This document shows positions 25,258-35,015 of a DNA stretch of 64,000 nt, piece by piece. The stretch's first letter is position 1. Every line of letters starts with the position of its first letter. The position numbers and the translations under genes were made by a program. Origin of the DNA: Neoluteolibacter marinus (GTDB taxonomy: Bacteria; Verrucomicrobiota; Verrucomicrobiia; Verrucomicrobiales; Akkermansiaceae); assembly GCF_014904755.1 (NCBI RefSeq), contig NZ_JACZFQ010000003.1, positions 124,001 to 188,000 on the forward strand, given 5' to 3'. The notes under the pieces are model-generated. The model had not been told where the DNA came from, made no database searches, and saw only the letters and a list, made by a program, of their open reading frames with translations.

Positions 25258-26160
25258 ATGATCATCGTCATCCCAACTTGCCAACGCGGAGAACTTTTGG
25301 AGCGTACGCTCCAGTGCCTGGTCGACGGGGACATGCCCGACTGTGTGAAGCGCGTAATTGTCGTCGAGAACGGCAAGAAGGAAGGAGCCGAAGCGAAATG
25401 CGAGCGGTTTCTTGATCGTCTGCCCTTGGCATACCGCTACACACCGGTTGGAAGCAAGAGTGCCGCCCTCAATCTTGCCTTGGAAGAGTGCGATGGGGAG
25501 TTCGTCGTGTTTTTTGACGATGACGTGAGAATTGCCCCGGGATGTGTACGCGCCTACGCAGATGCAGCTGAGGGCAAGAAAGGGGGCGAGTTCTATGCCG
25601 GCAAATGCTTGGTCGACTACGAGGTTGAGCCGCCAGAGTGGCTGAAGCATTATCTGCCCTTTTCCGCGAAGGGGTGGAGCTACGGGGAGAGCAAGTGTGA
25701 GTTGCCGGAGCCGCTTGCTCTTGGCTTCAATTGGGCTGCTTTTGCCGATGACCTCAAGAAAGCCGGGTCTTTCAATGCAGAGATTGGGCCGGGTCGTCTG
25801 ATCTCGGTGGGGGAGGAAACCGATTTGCAGCGAATTATGCTCTCGTCGGGGATCAGGGGAGTTTTTCTGCCTGATGCCGTGGTTTGGCATCACGTTCCCG
25901 CAGAGCGTTGCTCGTTCGCCTGGACCTTGGAACGAAACCGCCGGATGGGCCTTCTGGTAGGGAGAAAGCTCGCCGGGGCGCCCGCACCGAAGCGGCTCGG
26001 CAAGTCGGCTATGGCAATGGGAAAAGTCTTGGGGTTGGGCGTATTGGTGCGACTAGGCAAGTCGTTCCTCAGCGATGCCAAACGCTTTCATTATATGCAG
26101 CGACGCTATTGGAATCTTGGTATTCTCCAGGGACAACAACCAACCGCCCGAACGGACTGA
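25258..26160 (+). CDS. GT2-family glycosyltransferase
   Basis: 300 residues with a GT-A fold. MIIVIPTCQRGELLERTLQC is the first strand, then VIVVENGKKEGA, the metal-binding VVFFDDDVRIAPG, and ISVGEETDLQRIMLSSGI with the catalytic Glu-Glu-x-Asp. The basic C-terminus probably associates with the membrane. The ATG lies in a pyrimidine-rich 27-bp gap after the flippase gene. It is the last gene before a strong terminator-like palindrome. The donor sugar is unknown. Confidence 0.85.
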   Translation: MIIVIPTCQRGELLERTLQCLVDGDMPDCVKRVIVVENGKKEGAEAKCERFLDRLPLAYRYTPVGSKSAALNLALEECDGEFVVFFDDDVRIAPGCVRAYADAAEGKKGGEFYAGKCLVDYEVEPPEWLKHYLPFSAKGWSYGESKCELPEPLALGFNWAAFADDLKKAGSFNAEIGPGRLISVGEETDLQRIMLSSGIRGVFLPDAVVWHHVPAERCSFAWTLERNRRMGLLVGRKLAGAPAPKRLGKSAMAMGKVLGLGVLVRLGKSFLSDAKRFHYMQRRYWNLGILQGQQPTARTD

Positions 26161-26190
26161 TCGTGACCGGGCCCCAAGAGGTAGAAACGA

Positions 26191-26218
26191 GCGCAGCCGC
26201 GGCTGCGCATATTTTATG
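26191..26218 (+). terminator. Probable intrinsic terminator
   Basis: A perfect 18-bp palindrome, gcgcagccg/cggctgcgc (26191-26208), can fold into a 7-bp GC-rich stem with a 4-base loop. It is followed by a T/A-rich tail (atattttatg). It lies 31 bp after the last glycosyltransferase gene and would separate the Wzx/Wzy block from the giant surface protein. Confidence 0.55.
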
Positions 26219-26490
26219 ATTTGGTGTGCGTTCGCAACGATGTTGTTGGCTGGGAGATCAGAATGTTCCAGTGATCTGCTGCCCCATGGGGGGATGGTGG
26301 TCGCGCAAGTTTCATTTCGGCATGATTAAATATCAGCATGTTTTAGATTATCAAAAATAGCTGGTGTGAATTCTGAATCATTGATAATCCGTAATTGCTT
26401 CCCTCCAAAGTCCCCCCAAGATTTTTCGATCCCCCGCATTCGTTCCCGGGAGCCGGCCTTGGCCGCCGCAGTTCTAATTCTCCCCCCCAC

Positions 26491-26637
26491 ATGTTCACGT
26501 CCATCGCAGTATGGCCCCACATGCCCGCGTTCGCGGCGGGAGGGAATGTAGTTCCATCCATGCCTCCCTCGCGTCGTCGCGGCTGCAAGAAACCGCAGTT
26601 GCATTGGCGAGAGATGCCCTACCTTGTTCCTGCCTAG
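26491..26637 (+). CDS. Possible small protein preceded by a C7 tract
   Basis: 48 codons from ATG 26491, with C7 (26482-26488) ending two bases before the ATG, the same layout as the other C-tract starts. The product (starting MFTSIAVWPHMPAF) is short, basic in the middle (SRRRGCKK) and has no recognised domain. It could be a leader peptide of the giant protein, or chance. The only support is the leader motif and an open frame. Confidence 0.2.
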   Translation: MFTSIAVWPHMPAFAAGGNVVPSMPPSRRRGCKKPQLHWREMPYLVPA

Positions 26638-26666
26638 ATCCCGACGGCCACAGACGTTTATCGTTT

Positions 26667-26696
26667 CCCCCCTTGTTTCACCCCACCCCCCCCTCG
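26667..26696 (+). promoter_or_regulatory. C6 and C8 tracts before the giant-protein start
   Basis: C6 (26667-26672) and C8 (26686-26693) precede ATG 26697 with a 3-base gap. The first nine bases of the gene (atgaaattg) are identical to those after the C10 tract at 4854, an extended similarity across two unrelated genes. Confidence 0.5.
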
Positions 26697-29600
26697 ATGA
26701 AATTGAAGTCCCTATCGCGCGATTTTGAGCGCCGTGTGATGAACCGGTGCGTATCGCTTCTCCCGGCGACCAAGCTCGTGCTGCTATCGTGTTTCGGTGC
26801 GGTTTTCCTGTCGCCGATCGCCCAAGGTCAGGTTGGATTCTCGGCGAGCAAGCTTGATGGCCTGATCTTTGGTGGCAACAACTATGCCAGCAAGGCGACC
26901 TCGATCCAGTTCGGACCGGACGACCGGCTCTACTTCACTCAAGTGAATGGCACCGTTGTTTCCTGTGATGTGACGCGTATGGGGCCCGACAACTATGTCG
27001 CTTCTAACGTCGAGATCATCGACTTGGTCAAGAATCTACCGAATTACGACGATGATGGTGCACGGAACTTCAGCCTGAATTCTCGACAGGCGACAGGGAT
27101 CCTGGTCGTTGGAACTGCTGAGAATCCAATCGTCTATGTTACCTCGAGCGACCCTCGTGAAGGTGCCGGGAGTGGAGGTGCCGACCTGAACCTCGACACC
27201 AACTCCGGGATCATCTCACGACTGACCCGTAATGGCAGCGGGGTTTGGGAGAAGGTGGACATTGTCCGTGGGCTTCCCAGGTCGGAGGAAAATCATGCAT
27301 CGAACGGGATTCAAATCGACGCAACCGGAACAACGCTCTACCTCGCGCAAGGGGGAAACACCAATGCCGGCTCGCCGTCCAACAACTTTGCGTTCGCCTG
27401 CGAAACGGCCCTATCGGCCGCGATCTTGTCGATCGATCTGGCAGCGATCAACTCGATGCCGGTCAAGACGGACAGCTACGGACAGCAATACATCTACGAT
27501 CTTCCGACTCTGGATGATCCGAATGCGGCTCGGGCTGAGAATCTTGATGGCTCCGACGTGAACGATCCGTTTGGAGGCAACGACGGGCTCAACCAAGCGA
27601 AGTTGGTTCTTGGTGGTCCGGTCCAGATCTACTCCTCCGGTTTCCGGAATCCTTATGACGTCCTGATTGCGAAGACGCCGGGTAAAGTGGGTAACATGTA
27701 TACCTTCGACAACGCTGCAAACTCCGGGTGGGGCGGTTACCCCATGAACGAGGATGTGCCAGCCACGGTTACCAATGAGTATGTCCCCGGTGAGCCGGGG
27801 TCGGTCAACAACAAGGACAGCCTTCATTTGATTTCGGGGCTTGGTTACTATGGTGGGCACCCGAATCCCATTCGAGCGAATCCTGCGGGTGCAGGTTGGT
27901 TCCGCAACGATGATGGACCGGGGGGGGGCGGGTTAGTTTATTCTTCCTCTCCGACAAGCGACTGGCCGCCGGTGCCTGTGTCGATGGCGGACCCTCAACA
28001 AGGGGACTTCAGACTGCCTGGGGCAGCCAATGGTTCTCTTATCGTGAATAGCGCATCCACCACGGGTATCGCCGAGTACACGGCGAACAATTTCGGGGGA
28101 GCGATGGTTGGGGATATCATCGCGACCCAATACAGCAATGCAACGGTTCAGCGACTTACGATGAACGCTGACGGTACCCAGGTGCTGGCTAGCAGCGTAT
28201 TGCTTCAAGGGAGCAATTATAGTGTCCCTCTGGATGTGACAGCGCCCGGACCGGAGGGAGGAGCTGCCCTTGCAGGGACGATCTTCGTGGCACACCACTC
28301 CAGCAAGGGGATTACAATCCTCGAACCGACGGACTTCGATTCAGGAAGTGGTACGGTTTGCACCGGTACTTTTAGCTTCGGGCTCGATGAAGATAACGAT
28401 GGCTATTCGAACGCGGACGAGATCTCGAATTACTCCGATCCCTGTTCTCCTGCCGTGCTACCTCCGGACCGGGACGGAGACTTCCTCTCCGATCTTCTGG
28501 ATACCGATGACGACAATGACGGGATTGCTGACTCCCAGGATGTATTTCCAATCGATCCCAACAACGGGTCTGACGTTGCTTCGCCAATGCGCTATGACCT
28601 CTTCAACGAGCTCGGCATTGGCTTTTTCAGCATTGGATTCACCGGAGTGATGTCCAATCCTGGAGAGGACTACAGCCAGCGGATCGACGAGACCGAATTG
28701 ATCGCAGGGGGGACTGCAGGCTTGTTCACGGATCCCACCGTTGGTCCGGGCAGTCCGTTGGGTTCATCAAACACCCAGGTGAACGCTTTCCAGTTCGGCG
28801 TCAATGTGGACGAGTTCACCGGGCCATTCCGGGTGATTTCCGGCCTCGGCGGGTTGCTGTTCAACGGCGAGCCTTCCGACGCGCAGTCACACGGTATCTT
28901 CATCGGCAACGGGGATCAGGACAATTACGTCAAGGTCGCCGTGAATGCGAATTCGGGGCCGGGTGCGATCGAGGTCGTCCATGAGGAGGATGGCACGGTG
29001 CTTTCGCAGAATCTCTACAGTGAACCGGGTCTATTTTCCGGCGTGGTAACCCTGACGTTCCTGGTTGATCCGATTGCCGGAACTGTTCAGCCGGGTTTCT
29101 GGGTCGGAACGGGTTCGATTGTCGATGTCGGGCCGCCGATTTCCGTTGGTGGCAAGGTCCTTGATGTGATCCGGGGACCGCAATGCATGGCAGTCGGACT
29201 ACTGGCGACCACGGGCAATGTCGCAACACCGTCGTTCAATGCTACCTGGGACTATTTTGAGGTTCAACCGGTGGCAACGACCGCAGGCGCGAAGCTGACG
29301 ATCAACAGTGGAGCGGGAAGTATCACCACGTCGAGTGTGAACACCTCGGGCGCCTTCCAAGTCGAGAATACATCCACCGGTGGGCAAAAGGTAACTTCCA
29401 TCAAGATTGATCTCCGCACGGCGATTCTTCCCGATCTGATCTTCGACCCCGCGGGCACTGGCGGTGATACCGACGGAAAAGCATTCGAACTGAATTTCTT
29501 CGACGGCAATGGAACTCCCGTGGGCTCGTTCGAAGCACCTCACGACGGAATTGGAAGCGAAGATGGGTTTGATGTGATGTCGATTGACTTTGATCCTTCG

Positions 29601-32600
29601 GTCGAGTTCCGACCGGGTGACCTTCTCACATTTTCGTGCGACGTGGATCCAACGAGCGTGAAGGGGGCACCTGGGCCCGGACCACAACACTCAGCCAGCA
29701 TTTCCGGTCTCGAGCTGATCGGTGCCACCATCACGATCGGCTTTGATGATGGGACGGTCCGCAAGATCCGGAATGCCGGGATTACCGGGACGACCAACAC
29801 CAACAAGTCTTCGGTCGGGATCATCTCTTCGGACAACCTGCCGACACCGCATCTTTTCGTTCCTGGAAAAACGTCGCCCTTTGTCACTGCAACCCATCCT
29901 ACGGTTCGGCTGAACGGACCTGCAGGATCCGATGCCAAGATTTGGGTTTTCAATACGGCATTGTATTTGGATGGCGTGGCGGACGGTGGTTACGATATCG
30001 ACCCGTTCGAAGCCAACTCGATCATCGGTTACGGAATCACCGATGTCACCATTCCCGCCAGTGGATTTATCGACGTTCCCGTGACCCTGTCCGACGCCGA
30101 CCCGACGAGCGGAATCAATTACATCGCCGCAGTTTTGGTTGATTCCGGTGGTCAGCGTAGCGCCTCGTCCGACATTCTGGTTGTCGACTATGATCCCACC
30201 GGGTCGGGTTCGTCCGCCATCGTGAGGGTGAATGCCGGTGGCGGCTCTTACGTCGATGCCCTCGGACAGCCATGGTCCGCGGACAACTGGTTCACCTCAG
30301 GCAGTACCAGCACCTACGCCAATCCAATCGTAGGGACAACGGAGGACGGACTTTACCAGACTTTCCGCTACGACGATTCCCCGTCGAGTCCCCTTGACTA
30401 CGCCTTCGTGGTTCCGAACGGACTTTATCAGGTCAAGCTCCACTTTGCGGAGACTTGGTCAGGAATCACGGCTGCCGGCCAACGAACCTTCGATGTCTAC
30501 CTGGAAGATCAGCTGAAACTGGATGATCTGGATGTCTTCGCCGAGGCAGGTCCGAATTCCGCCTTGGTCAAGACCCTCGAGACAACGGTTTCCGACGGCG
30601 AACTCACCATCGGATTCCGCCACGAGGTGCAGAATCCGTTCATCAGCGCAATCGAGGTCTTTTCCCTTGGAATTGCAGGGCCCGACACCGAAGCTCCCTC
30701 TTCCCCGAGTTTGCTGACTTCGAACAATGTCACGGCAGGCAGCGTTACTCTTGTATGGGCAGGCTCGTCCGACAATGTCGGAGTCTCGGGTTACCGCGTC
30801 AGCAGGGACGGGGTCGAAGTCGGAACGACCACCCAGCTGAGCTTCGTTGATTCAGGACGTAATCCATCCACGTCTTACGAGTATTCGGTGGTTGCCTACG
30901 ACGCGGTGGGCAATGATTCCGATCCGGCGCTGATTGAGGTGACAACGCCTGCTGACCAGGAAGATCCAACCACGCCCGGTTCGATCAAAGGAATCGCGGG
31001 CAACGGATTGGCAATACTTTCATGGGAGGCATCGACCGATGATGCAGGGGTGACTGGATACCGAATCTATCGCGACGGGCTCTTGATCAGCACCGTCACG
31101 GATTTGACCTACACCGACTCCGGGCTGACCAACGGAACTCCGTACGAGTACGAAGTGATTGCCTTCGATGCTTCAGGCAAGGTTTCGACCGCAGCCACGG
31201 TCGTGGTGCAACCTCGGGCGCTCGGTCCTGCAGTGCTTCGCGTCAACGTCGGTGGCCTTGAGTACCTCGACCTGCTCGGAAACACTTGGGTGGCGGATCA
31301 CGGCTACAACACCGGAGTGGCAGAAACCTCCTCCGATGCGATCGCGAATACCGACGACGATCCGATCTATCAGTCCCGCAGATTCGATCGCTCGCACGGG
31401 GCTGAGCTCAAATACAGCTTCCCACTTCCCGACGGGGAATACGAATTGCGGCTACATTTTGCCGAGGTTTGGACGGGTGCGACCGCACCTGGAATCCGGG
31501 TGTTCGATGTCAAGGTCGAGGATCAACTTGCACTCGATGATTTCGATATTTTTGCCGAGGCCGGTTTCGCGACGGCAGTTTCGATTCCGATCCCGGTAAC
31601 GGTATCCGGCGGTCAGCTTACCATCGAGTTCCTGCACGTGATCCAGAACCCAACGTTGGCTGGCATCGAGGTCTATGCCCTCGAAGGGCCCCCGCCGGAC
31701 ACAGAACTCCCGTCCCAACCTGGCGATCTGACAGTGACCGGGACTTCGCCGGGAAGCGTTTCCCTCAGCTGGTTGGAGTCCAGCGACAATATTGGTGTCG
31801 CTGGCTACCTGGTGAAGAGGGGTGGTGTCCCCTTGGCCACTGTCACCTCCCTGGAATTCACCGACACCGGTCTCGGGGCTGACACGGTGTATGGCTACAC
31901 CGTTGCGGCCGTCGACGAGGCCGGGAACCTTTCGGTTCCCGCAACTATCAATGCTGCCACCGATCCCGACATAACCCCTCCGGGAGTCCCCGGTTCACTA
32001 ACCGGAATACCCGGAAACGGGGTGGCTGTTTTGTCCTGGACCCCGTCTGCAGATGACAGCTTGGTCACTGGATACAAGATCTGGCGCGGTGCCCAGCTGC
32101 TCGATACGGTGACAACCTTGGGATACACGGATACCGGACTGGAGAACGGCACCCAGTATGTCTACGAGGTGAGGGCGGTGGATTCTGGCGGCAACCAGTC
32201 GCTTCCGGCCACGACAACGGTCACACCGCGCGCGTTGGGAGCCGCGTTCCTTCGGGTCAATGTTGGTAGCGCCGGCTCCTATGTTGATAGCTTGAACCAA
32301 ACTTGGTCGGCTGATTTCGGCTACAACACGGGATACAGTGAGGCCACCACGAACGCGATCGCCGGAACCGCCGAACCCGTGATCTATCAGACACGGCGAA
32401 TTGATCGATCGAGTGGTGCCGAACTGAAATACCAGTTCACGGTTCCGAATGGTTCTTATGAAGTGCGCCTACATTTCGCCGAGGTGTGGTCAGGGGCATT
32501 TGCAACCGGGATCCGGGTCTTCGACGTCTCTCTTGAAGGAAATCTGGCTCTCGATGGTCTCGACGTGTTCGCCGAAGCGGGTGCCAACAATGCCTATATT

Positions 32601-34910
32601 GCCGCAGTTCCCGTGACGGTGGCGGACGGCGCGTTGAACATCGACTTCCAGCGCGTAATCCAGAACCCGAATTTGTCCGGGATCGAGATTTTCCCGGTTC
32701 TCGGGGGAGGCGCGTCAGAGACCGTACCGCCTTCGGTACCTGGGAATCTTGCGGTTTCGTCCCTGACAACCAGCAGCGTGACATTGGTTTGGAGCCCTTC
32801 GACCGACAACGTGGGGGTGATGGGATACCGGGTATACCGGAACACCCTGTTAGTGGAGACCGTTTACGACACGATCTATTCCGACGAAACACTAGTTTCC
32901 GGTGCGGGCTATGATTTCGCAGTGGTTGCCTTCGACCTAGCCGGAAACACGTCGCCCGCGGCCCAGATATCGGTGACCGCTCTCGTGCCGGACACGGAGT
33001 CCCCGACAAATCCGACAAATCTGGTGGCCACACCTGGCCTGAGTCACGTGGCCCTGGCTTGGGATGCGTCCTCGGACAACGTCGGAGTGGTAGGCTATCT
33101 GCTCTTGAGGGATGGCGCTGAAATCGCCACCGTGACCGAACTTGGTTACACGGATACCAATCTGCCGAGTAGCACCGAGTTTGACTACGAGGTTCTTGCC
33201 TTGGATGCCGTCGGAAATACGTCATCTCCGGCTCAGGTGACGACGATCACATTGATCGACACGGTGGCCCCGGAATCTCCGGCGAATTTGGTGGCAGATC
33301 CCGGGTTCGTGACCGTGGCGTTGTCTTGGAACGCTTCGACCGATAATGCCGGGGTGACTGGCTATCGAATTTATCGGGACAACGTTTTGCTACAATCCGT
33401 CACTGGCACCACCTTTGACGACTCCGGACTCATTCCCGGAGGCACCTACCTGTATGGGGTCGAGGCGGAAGACTCCGCAGGAAATCTTTCCTCCCGAGTT
33501 GAAGTTTTGTCATCGACTTTGGAAGACTCCGAGCTTCCCACGCCTCCAACACAGCTCGTGGCGGTGGCAGGTGAGCAGTCCGCGGTCCTCAAGTGGAAGG
33601 CTGCGACCGACAATGTTGGAGTGACAGGATACGAGGTCCGGCGTGACGGCGCTCTGGTCGGAACGGTGTCAGCGACGGAGTTCGCGGACTCGGGGCTGAC
33701 GGACGGGGTACTCTATTCCTACGAGGTAAGGGCGGTCGATGGGGCCGGAAATGCCTCCAGCCCTGCACTGGTTTCCGTTACTCCGCGGGTTCTCGGTGAT
33801 GCGGTGGTGCGTGTGAATTCCGGTGGTCTCGGCTTTACCGACGGATCCGGCAACATCTGGTATGACGATTACGGATTCAATATCGGAAGCACCTCTTCCA
33901 CCGCCGTGACGATTTCAGGCACGACGGATCAGGTGCTTTATCAATCGGAACGATACGACGGATCGCCGAGCGGCGCTGATCTGGAATACCGGTTTGTGGT
34001 CGCTGACGGCCAGTACGAGGTCAGGCTTCACTTCGCCGAGACCTATGTGACCGGTCCCGGTCAGCGGGTGTTCGATGTCGTTGCAGAAGGCTCTGTTGCG
34101 TTGGACGACTTGGACATCTTTGCCCGTGTTGGTTCAAATGCCACGCTCGCTGTCTCGTTTCCCGTGACCGTGAGCGATGGGGAACTCAACATAAGTTTCC
34201 ATCACGGGGTCCAGAACCCGAAGATCTGCGGGGTTGAAGTATTCACGGTTGCGTCGGATGGCATTGCACCTTCAGTGCCGGAGGATTTGAGCGGAACTTC
34301 CACCCAGACGGAGGTGAGATTGTCATGGACTGCATCCACCGACAATGTCGGGGTCACGGGCTACCGCATCCTGCGTGACGGTTCCGAATTGGGAACCGTG
34401 GCCGCGCTCGAGTTCGACGACAGCGGGTTGTCGAGCAACACCTCATACGAGTATCAGGTGATTGCAGTGGATGCAGCCGGTAACTCGTCCGCAGCAGCGA
34501 CGATCTCATTGGTGACTAAACCGACCTTCGAGGAGTGGCTTGCCGACAACGGACTTGCCGGGCAGATCTCGCAGGACTCCGACCGCGGTGGGCTCGACAA
34601 TCTTGCCGAATTCGAGCTTCAGATGAATCCGAATGATCCAAACGATGACCTCGGCTTCTCGATTCATTGTCTGGGGACTCCGAGCGGGACATTGATCGAG
34701 TTCCCTGATTTGAAGCCACTGGGTAGCTATTATCTGCATCGTAGCGAGAGCCTCCTGGATATCGGCGCCTTGGGATCGCGGATTCACTCGATTTCCCGGT
34801 CGGAGATCGAAGCCATGACGCCGGGTGAGCGGGCGGGGTATTCGTTTGAGGACAACCCCGGTGGTGCACGTGGATTTTATCGGTTGTACTTCGAGCCCTC
34901 GGCCGAGTGA
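26697..34910 (+). CDS. Giant secreted protein: sugar-dehydrogenase-like propeller, four malectin-like and nine Fn3 domains
   Basis: 2737 residues. The signal peptide ends near AQG44-Q45. Residues about 45-560 resemble a glucose/sorbosone-dehydrogenase-type propeller (IQFGPDDRLYFTQVNG, IYSSGFRNPYDVLIAK). A calcium-binding-like Asp-rich linker (about 564-623) is followed by beta-rich unassigned sequence. Four malectin-like carbohydrate-binding domains lie at about 1174-1326, 1511-1663, 1850-2002 and 2368-2520, each with [AV]-x-[VL]-R-V-N-x-G and VRLHFAE-type strands. Nine fibronectin-III domains (x-S-[ST]-D-[ND]-x-x-V-x-G-Y core) sit between them in the order M-F-F, M-F-F, M-F-F-F-F, M-F. The C-terminus has DRGGLDNLAEF and ends RGFYRLYFEPSAE. 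It may hold the exopolysaccharide at the cell surface (inference from location and malectin domains). A G9 run is at 27920-27928. ATG 26697 was chosen for the signal peptide and C-tract. Confidence 0.8.
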   Translation: MKLKSLSRDFERRVMNRCVSLLPATKLVLLSCFGAVFLSPIAQGQVGFSASKLDGLIFGGNNYASKATSIQFGPDDRLYFTQVNGTVVSCDVTRMGPDNYVASNVEIIDLVKNLPNYDDDGARNFSLNSRQATGILVVGTAENPIVYVTSSDPREGAGSGGADLNLDTNSGIISRLTRNGSGVWEKVDIVRGLPRSEENHASNGIQIDATGTTLYLAQGGNTNAGSPSNNFAFACETALSAAILSIDLAAINSMPVKTDSYGQQYIYDLPTLDDPNAARAENLDGSDVNDPFGGNDGLNQAKLVLGGPVQIYSSGFRNPYDVLIAKTPGKVGNMYTFDNAANSGWGGYPMNEDVPATVTNEYVPGEPGSVNNKDSLHLISGLGYYGGHPNPIRANPAGAGWFRNDDGPGGGGLVYSSSPTSDWPPVPVSMADPQQGDFRLPGAANGSLIVNSASTTGIAEYTANNFGGAMVGDIIATQYSNATVQRLTMNADGTQVLASSVLLQGSNYSVPLDVTAPGPEGGAALAGTIFVAHHSSKGITILEPTDFDSGSGTVCTGTFSFGLDEDNDGYSNADEISNYSDPCSPAVLPPDRDGDFLSDLLDTDDDNDGIADSQDVFPIDPNNGSDVASPMRYDLFNELGIGFFSIGFTGVMSNPGEDYSQRIDETELIAGGTAGLFTDPTVGPGSPLGSSNTQVNAFQFGVNVDEFTGPFRVISGLGGLLFNGEPSDAQSHGIFIGNGDQDNYVKVAVNANSGPGAIEVVHEEDGTVLSQNLYSEPGLFSGVVTLTFLVDPIAGTVQPGFWVGTGSIVDVGPPISVGGKVLDVIRGPQCMAVGLLATTGNVATPSFNATWDYFEVQPVATTAGAKLTINSGAGSITTSSVNTSGAFQVENTSTGGQKVTSIKIDLRTAILPDLIFDPAGTGGDTDGKAFELNFFDGNGTPVGSFEAPHDGIGSEDGFDVMSIDFDPSVEFRPGDLLTFSCDVDPTSVKGAPGPGPQHSASISGLELIGATITIGFDDGTVRKIRNAGITGTTNTNKSSVGIISSDNLPTPHLFVPGKTSPFVTATHPTVRLNGPAGSDAKIWVFNTALYLDGVADGGYDIDPFEANSIIGYGITDVTIPASGFIDVPVTLSDADPTSGINYIAAVLVDSGGQRSASSDILVVDYDPTGSGSSAIVRVNAGGGSYVDALGQPWSADNWFTSGSTSTYANPIVGTTEDGLYQTFRYDDSPSSPLDYAFVVPNGLYQVKLHFAETWSGITAAGQRTFDVYLEDQLKLDDLDVFAEAGPNSALVKTLETTVSDGELTIGFRHEVQNPFISAIEVFSLGIAGPDTEAPSSPSLLTSNNVTAGSVTLVWAGSSDNVGVSGYRVSRDGVEVGTTTQLSFVDSGRNPSTSYEYSVVAYDAVGNDSDPALIEVTTPADQEDPTTPGSIKGIAGNGLAILSWEASTDDAGVTGYRIYRDGLLISTVTDLTYTDSGLTNGTPYEYEVIAFDASGKVSTAATVVVQPRALGPAVLRVNVGGLEYLDLLGNTWVADHGYNTGVAETSSDAIANTDDDPIYQSRRFDRSHGAELKYSFPLPDGEYELRLHFAEVWTGATAPGIRVFDVKVEDQLALDDFDIFAEAGFATAVSIPIPVTVSGGQLTIEFLHVIQNPTLAGIEVYALEGPPPDTELPSQPGDLTVTGTSPGSVSLSWLESSDNIGVAGYLVKRGGVPLATVTSLEFTDTGLGADTVYGYTVAAVDEAGNLSVPATINAATDPDITPPGVPGSLTGIPGNGVAVLSWTPSADDSLVTGYKIWRGAQLLDTVTTLGYTDTGLENGTQYVYEVRAVDSGGNQSLPATTTVTPRALGAAFLRVNVGSAGSYVDSLNQTWSADFGYNTGYSEATTNAIAGTAEPVIYQTRRIDRSSGAELKYQFTVPNGSYEVRLHFAEVWSGAFATGIRVFDVSLEGNLALDGLDVFAEAGANNAYIAAVPVTVADGALNIDFQRVIQNPNLSGIEIFPVLGGGASETVPPSVPGNLAVSSLTTSSVTLVWSPSTDNVGVMGYRVYRNTLLVETVYDTIYSDETLVSGAGYDFAVVAFDLAGNTSPAAQISVTALVPDTESPTNPTNLVATPGLSHVALAWDASSDNVGVVGYLLLRDGAEIATVTELGYTDTNLPSSTEFDYEVLALDAVGNTSSPAQVTTITLIDTVAPESPANLVADPGFVTVALSWNASTDNAGVTGYRIYRDNVLLQSVTGTTFDDSGLIPGGTYLYGVEAEDSAGNLSSRVEVLSSTLEDSELPTPPTQLVAVAGEQSAVLKWKAATDNVGVTGYEVRRDGALVGTVSATEFADSGLTDGVLYSYEVRAVDGAGNASSPALVSVTPRVLGDAVVRVNSGGLGFTDGSGNIWYDDYGFNIGSTSSTAVTISGTTDQVLYQSERYDGSPSGADLEYRFVVADGQYEVRLHFAETYVTGPGQRVFDVVAEGSVALDDLDIFARVGSNATLAVSFPVTVSDGELNISFHHGVQNPKICGVEVFTVASDGIAPSVPEDLSGTSTQTEVRLSWTASTDNVGVTGYRILRDGSELGTVAALEFDDSGLSSNTSYEYQVIAVDAAGNSSAAATISLVTKPTFEEWLADNGLAGQISQDSDRGGLDNLAEFELQMNPNDPNDDLGFSIHCLGTPSGTLIEFPDLKPLGSYYLHRSESLLDIGALGSRIHSISRSEIEAMTPGERAGYSFEDNPGGARGFYRLYFEPSAE

Positions 34911-35015
34911 GCGGAACCATTTGTCCCCCTGGCATCCGAATCGACGGGACAGGGGGCGGGGATGCAGCCCTTCACATTTCGAGCCTGACTCGTTCCCAGA
35001 TCATTGCTTTTTCGG

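Larger units (their letters stand above)
26161..26696. other. 536-bp intergenic region before the giant surface protein
   Basis: It contains a terminator-like palindrome (26191-26208), an AT-rich stretch (about 26325-26400) suited to a promoter but with no clear box pair, C-runs at 26412-26417, 26431-26435 and 26482-26488, a possible 48-codon reading frame (26491-26637), and the C6/C8 runs just before the next gene. Confidence 0.5.

Noticed and set aside
26511-26696. A 62-codon N-terminal extension of the giant protein
   Set aside because: The extension is Arg/Pro/Ser-rich without conserved features, and the signal peptide follows ATG 26697, which also has the C-tract leader.
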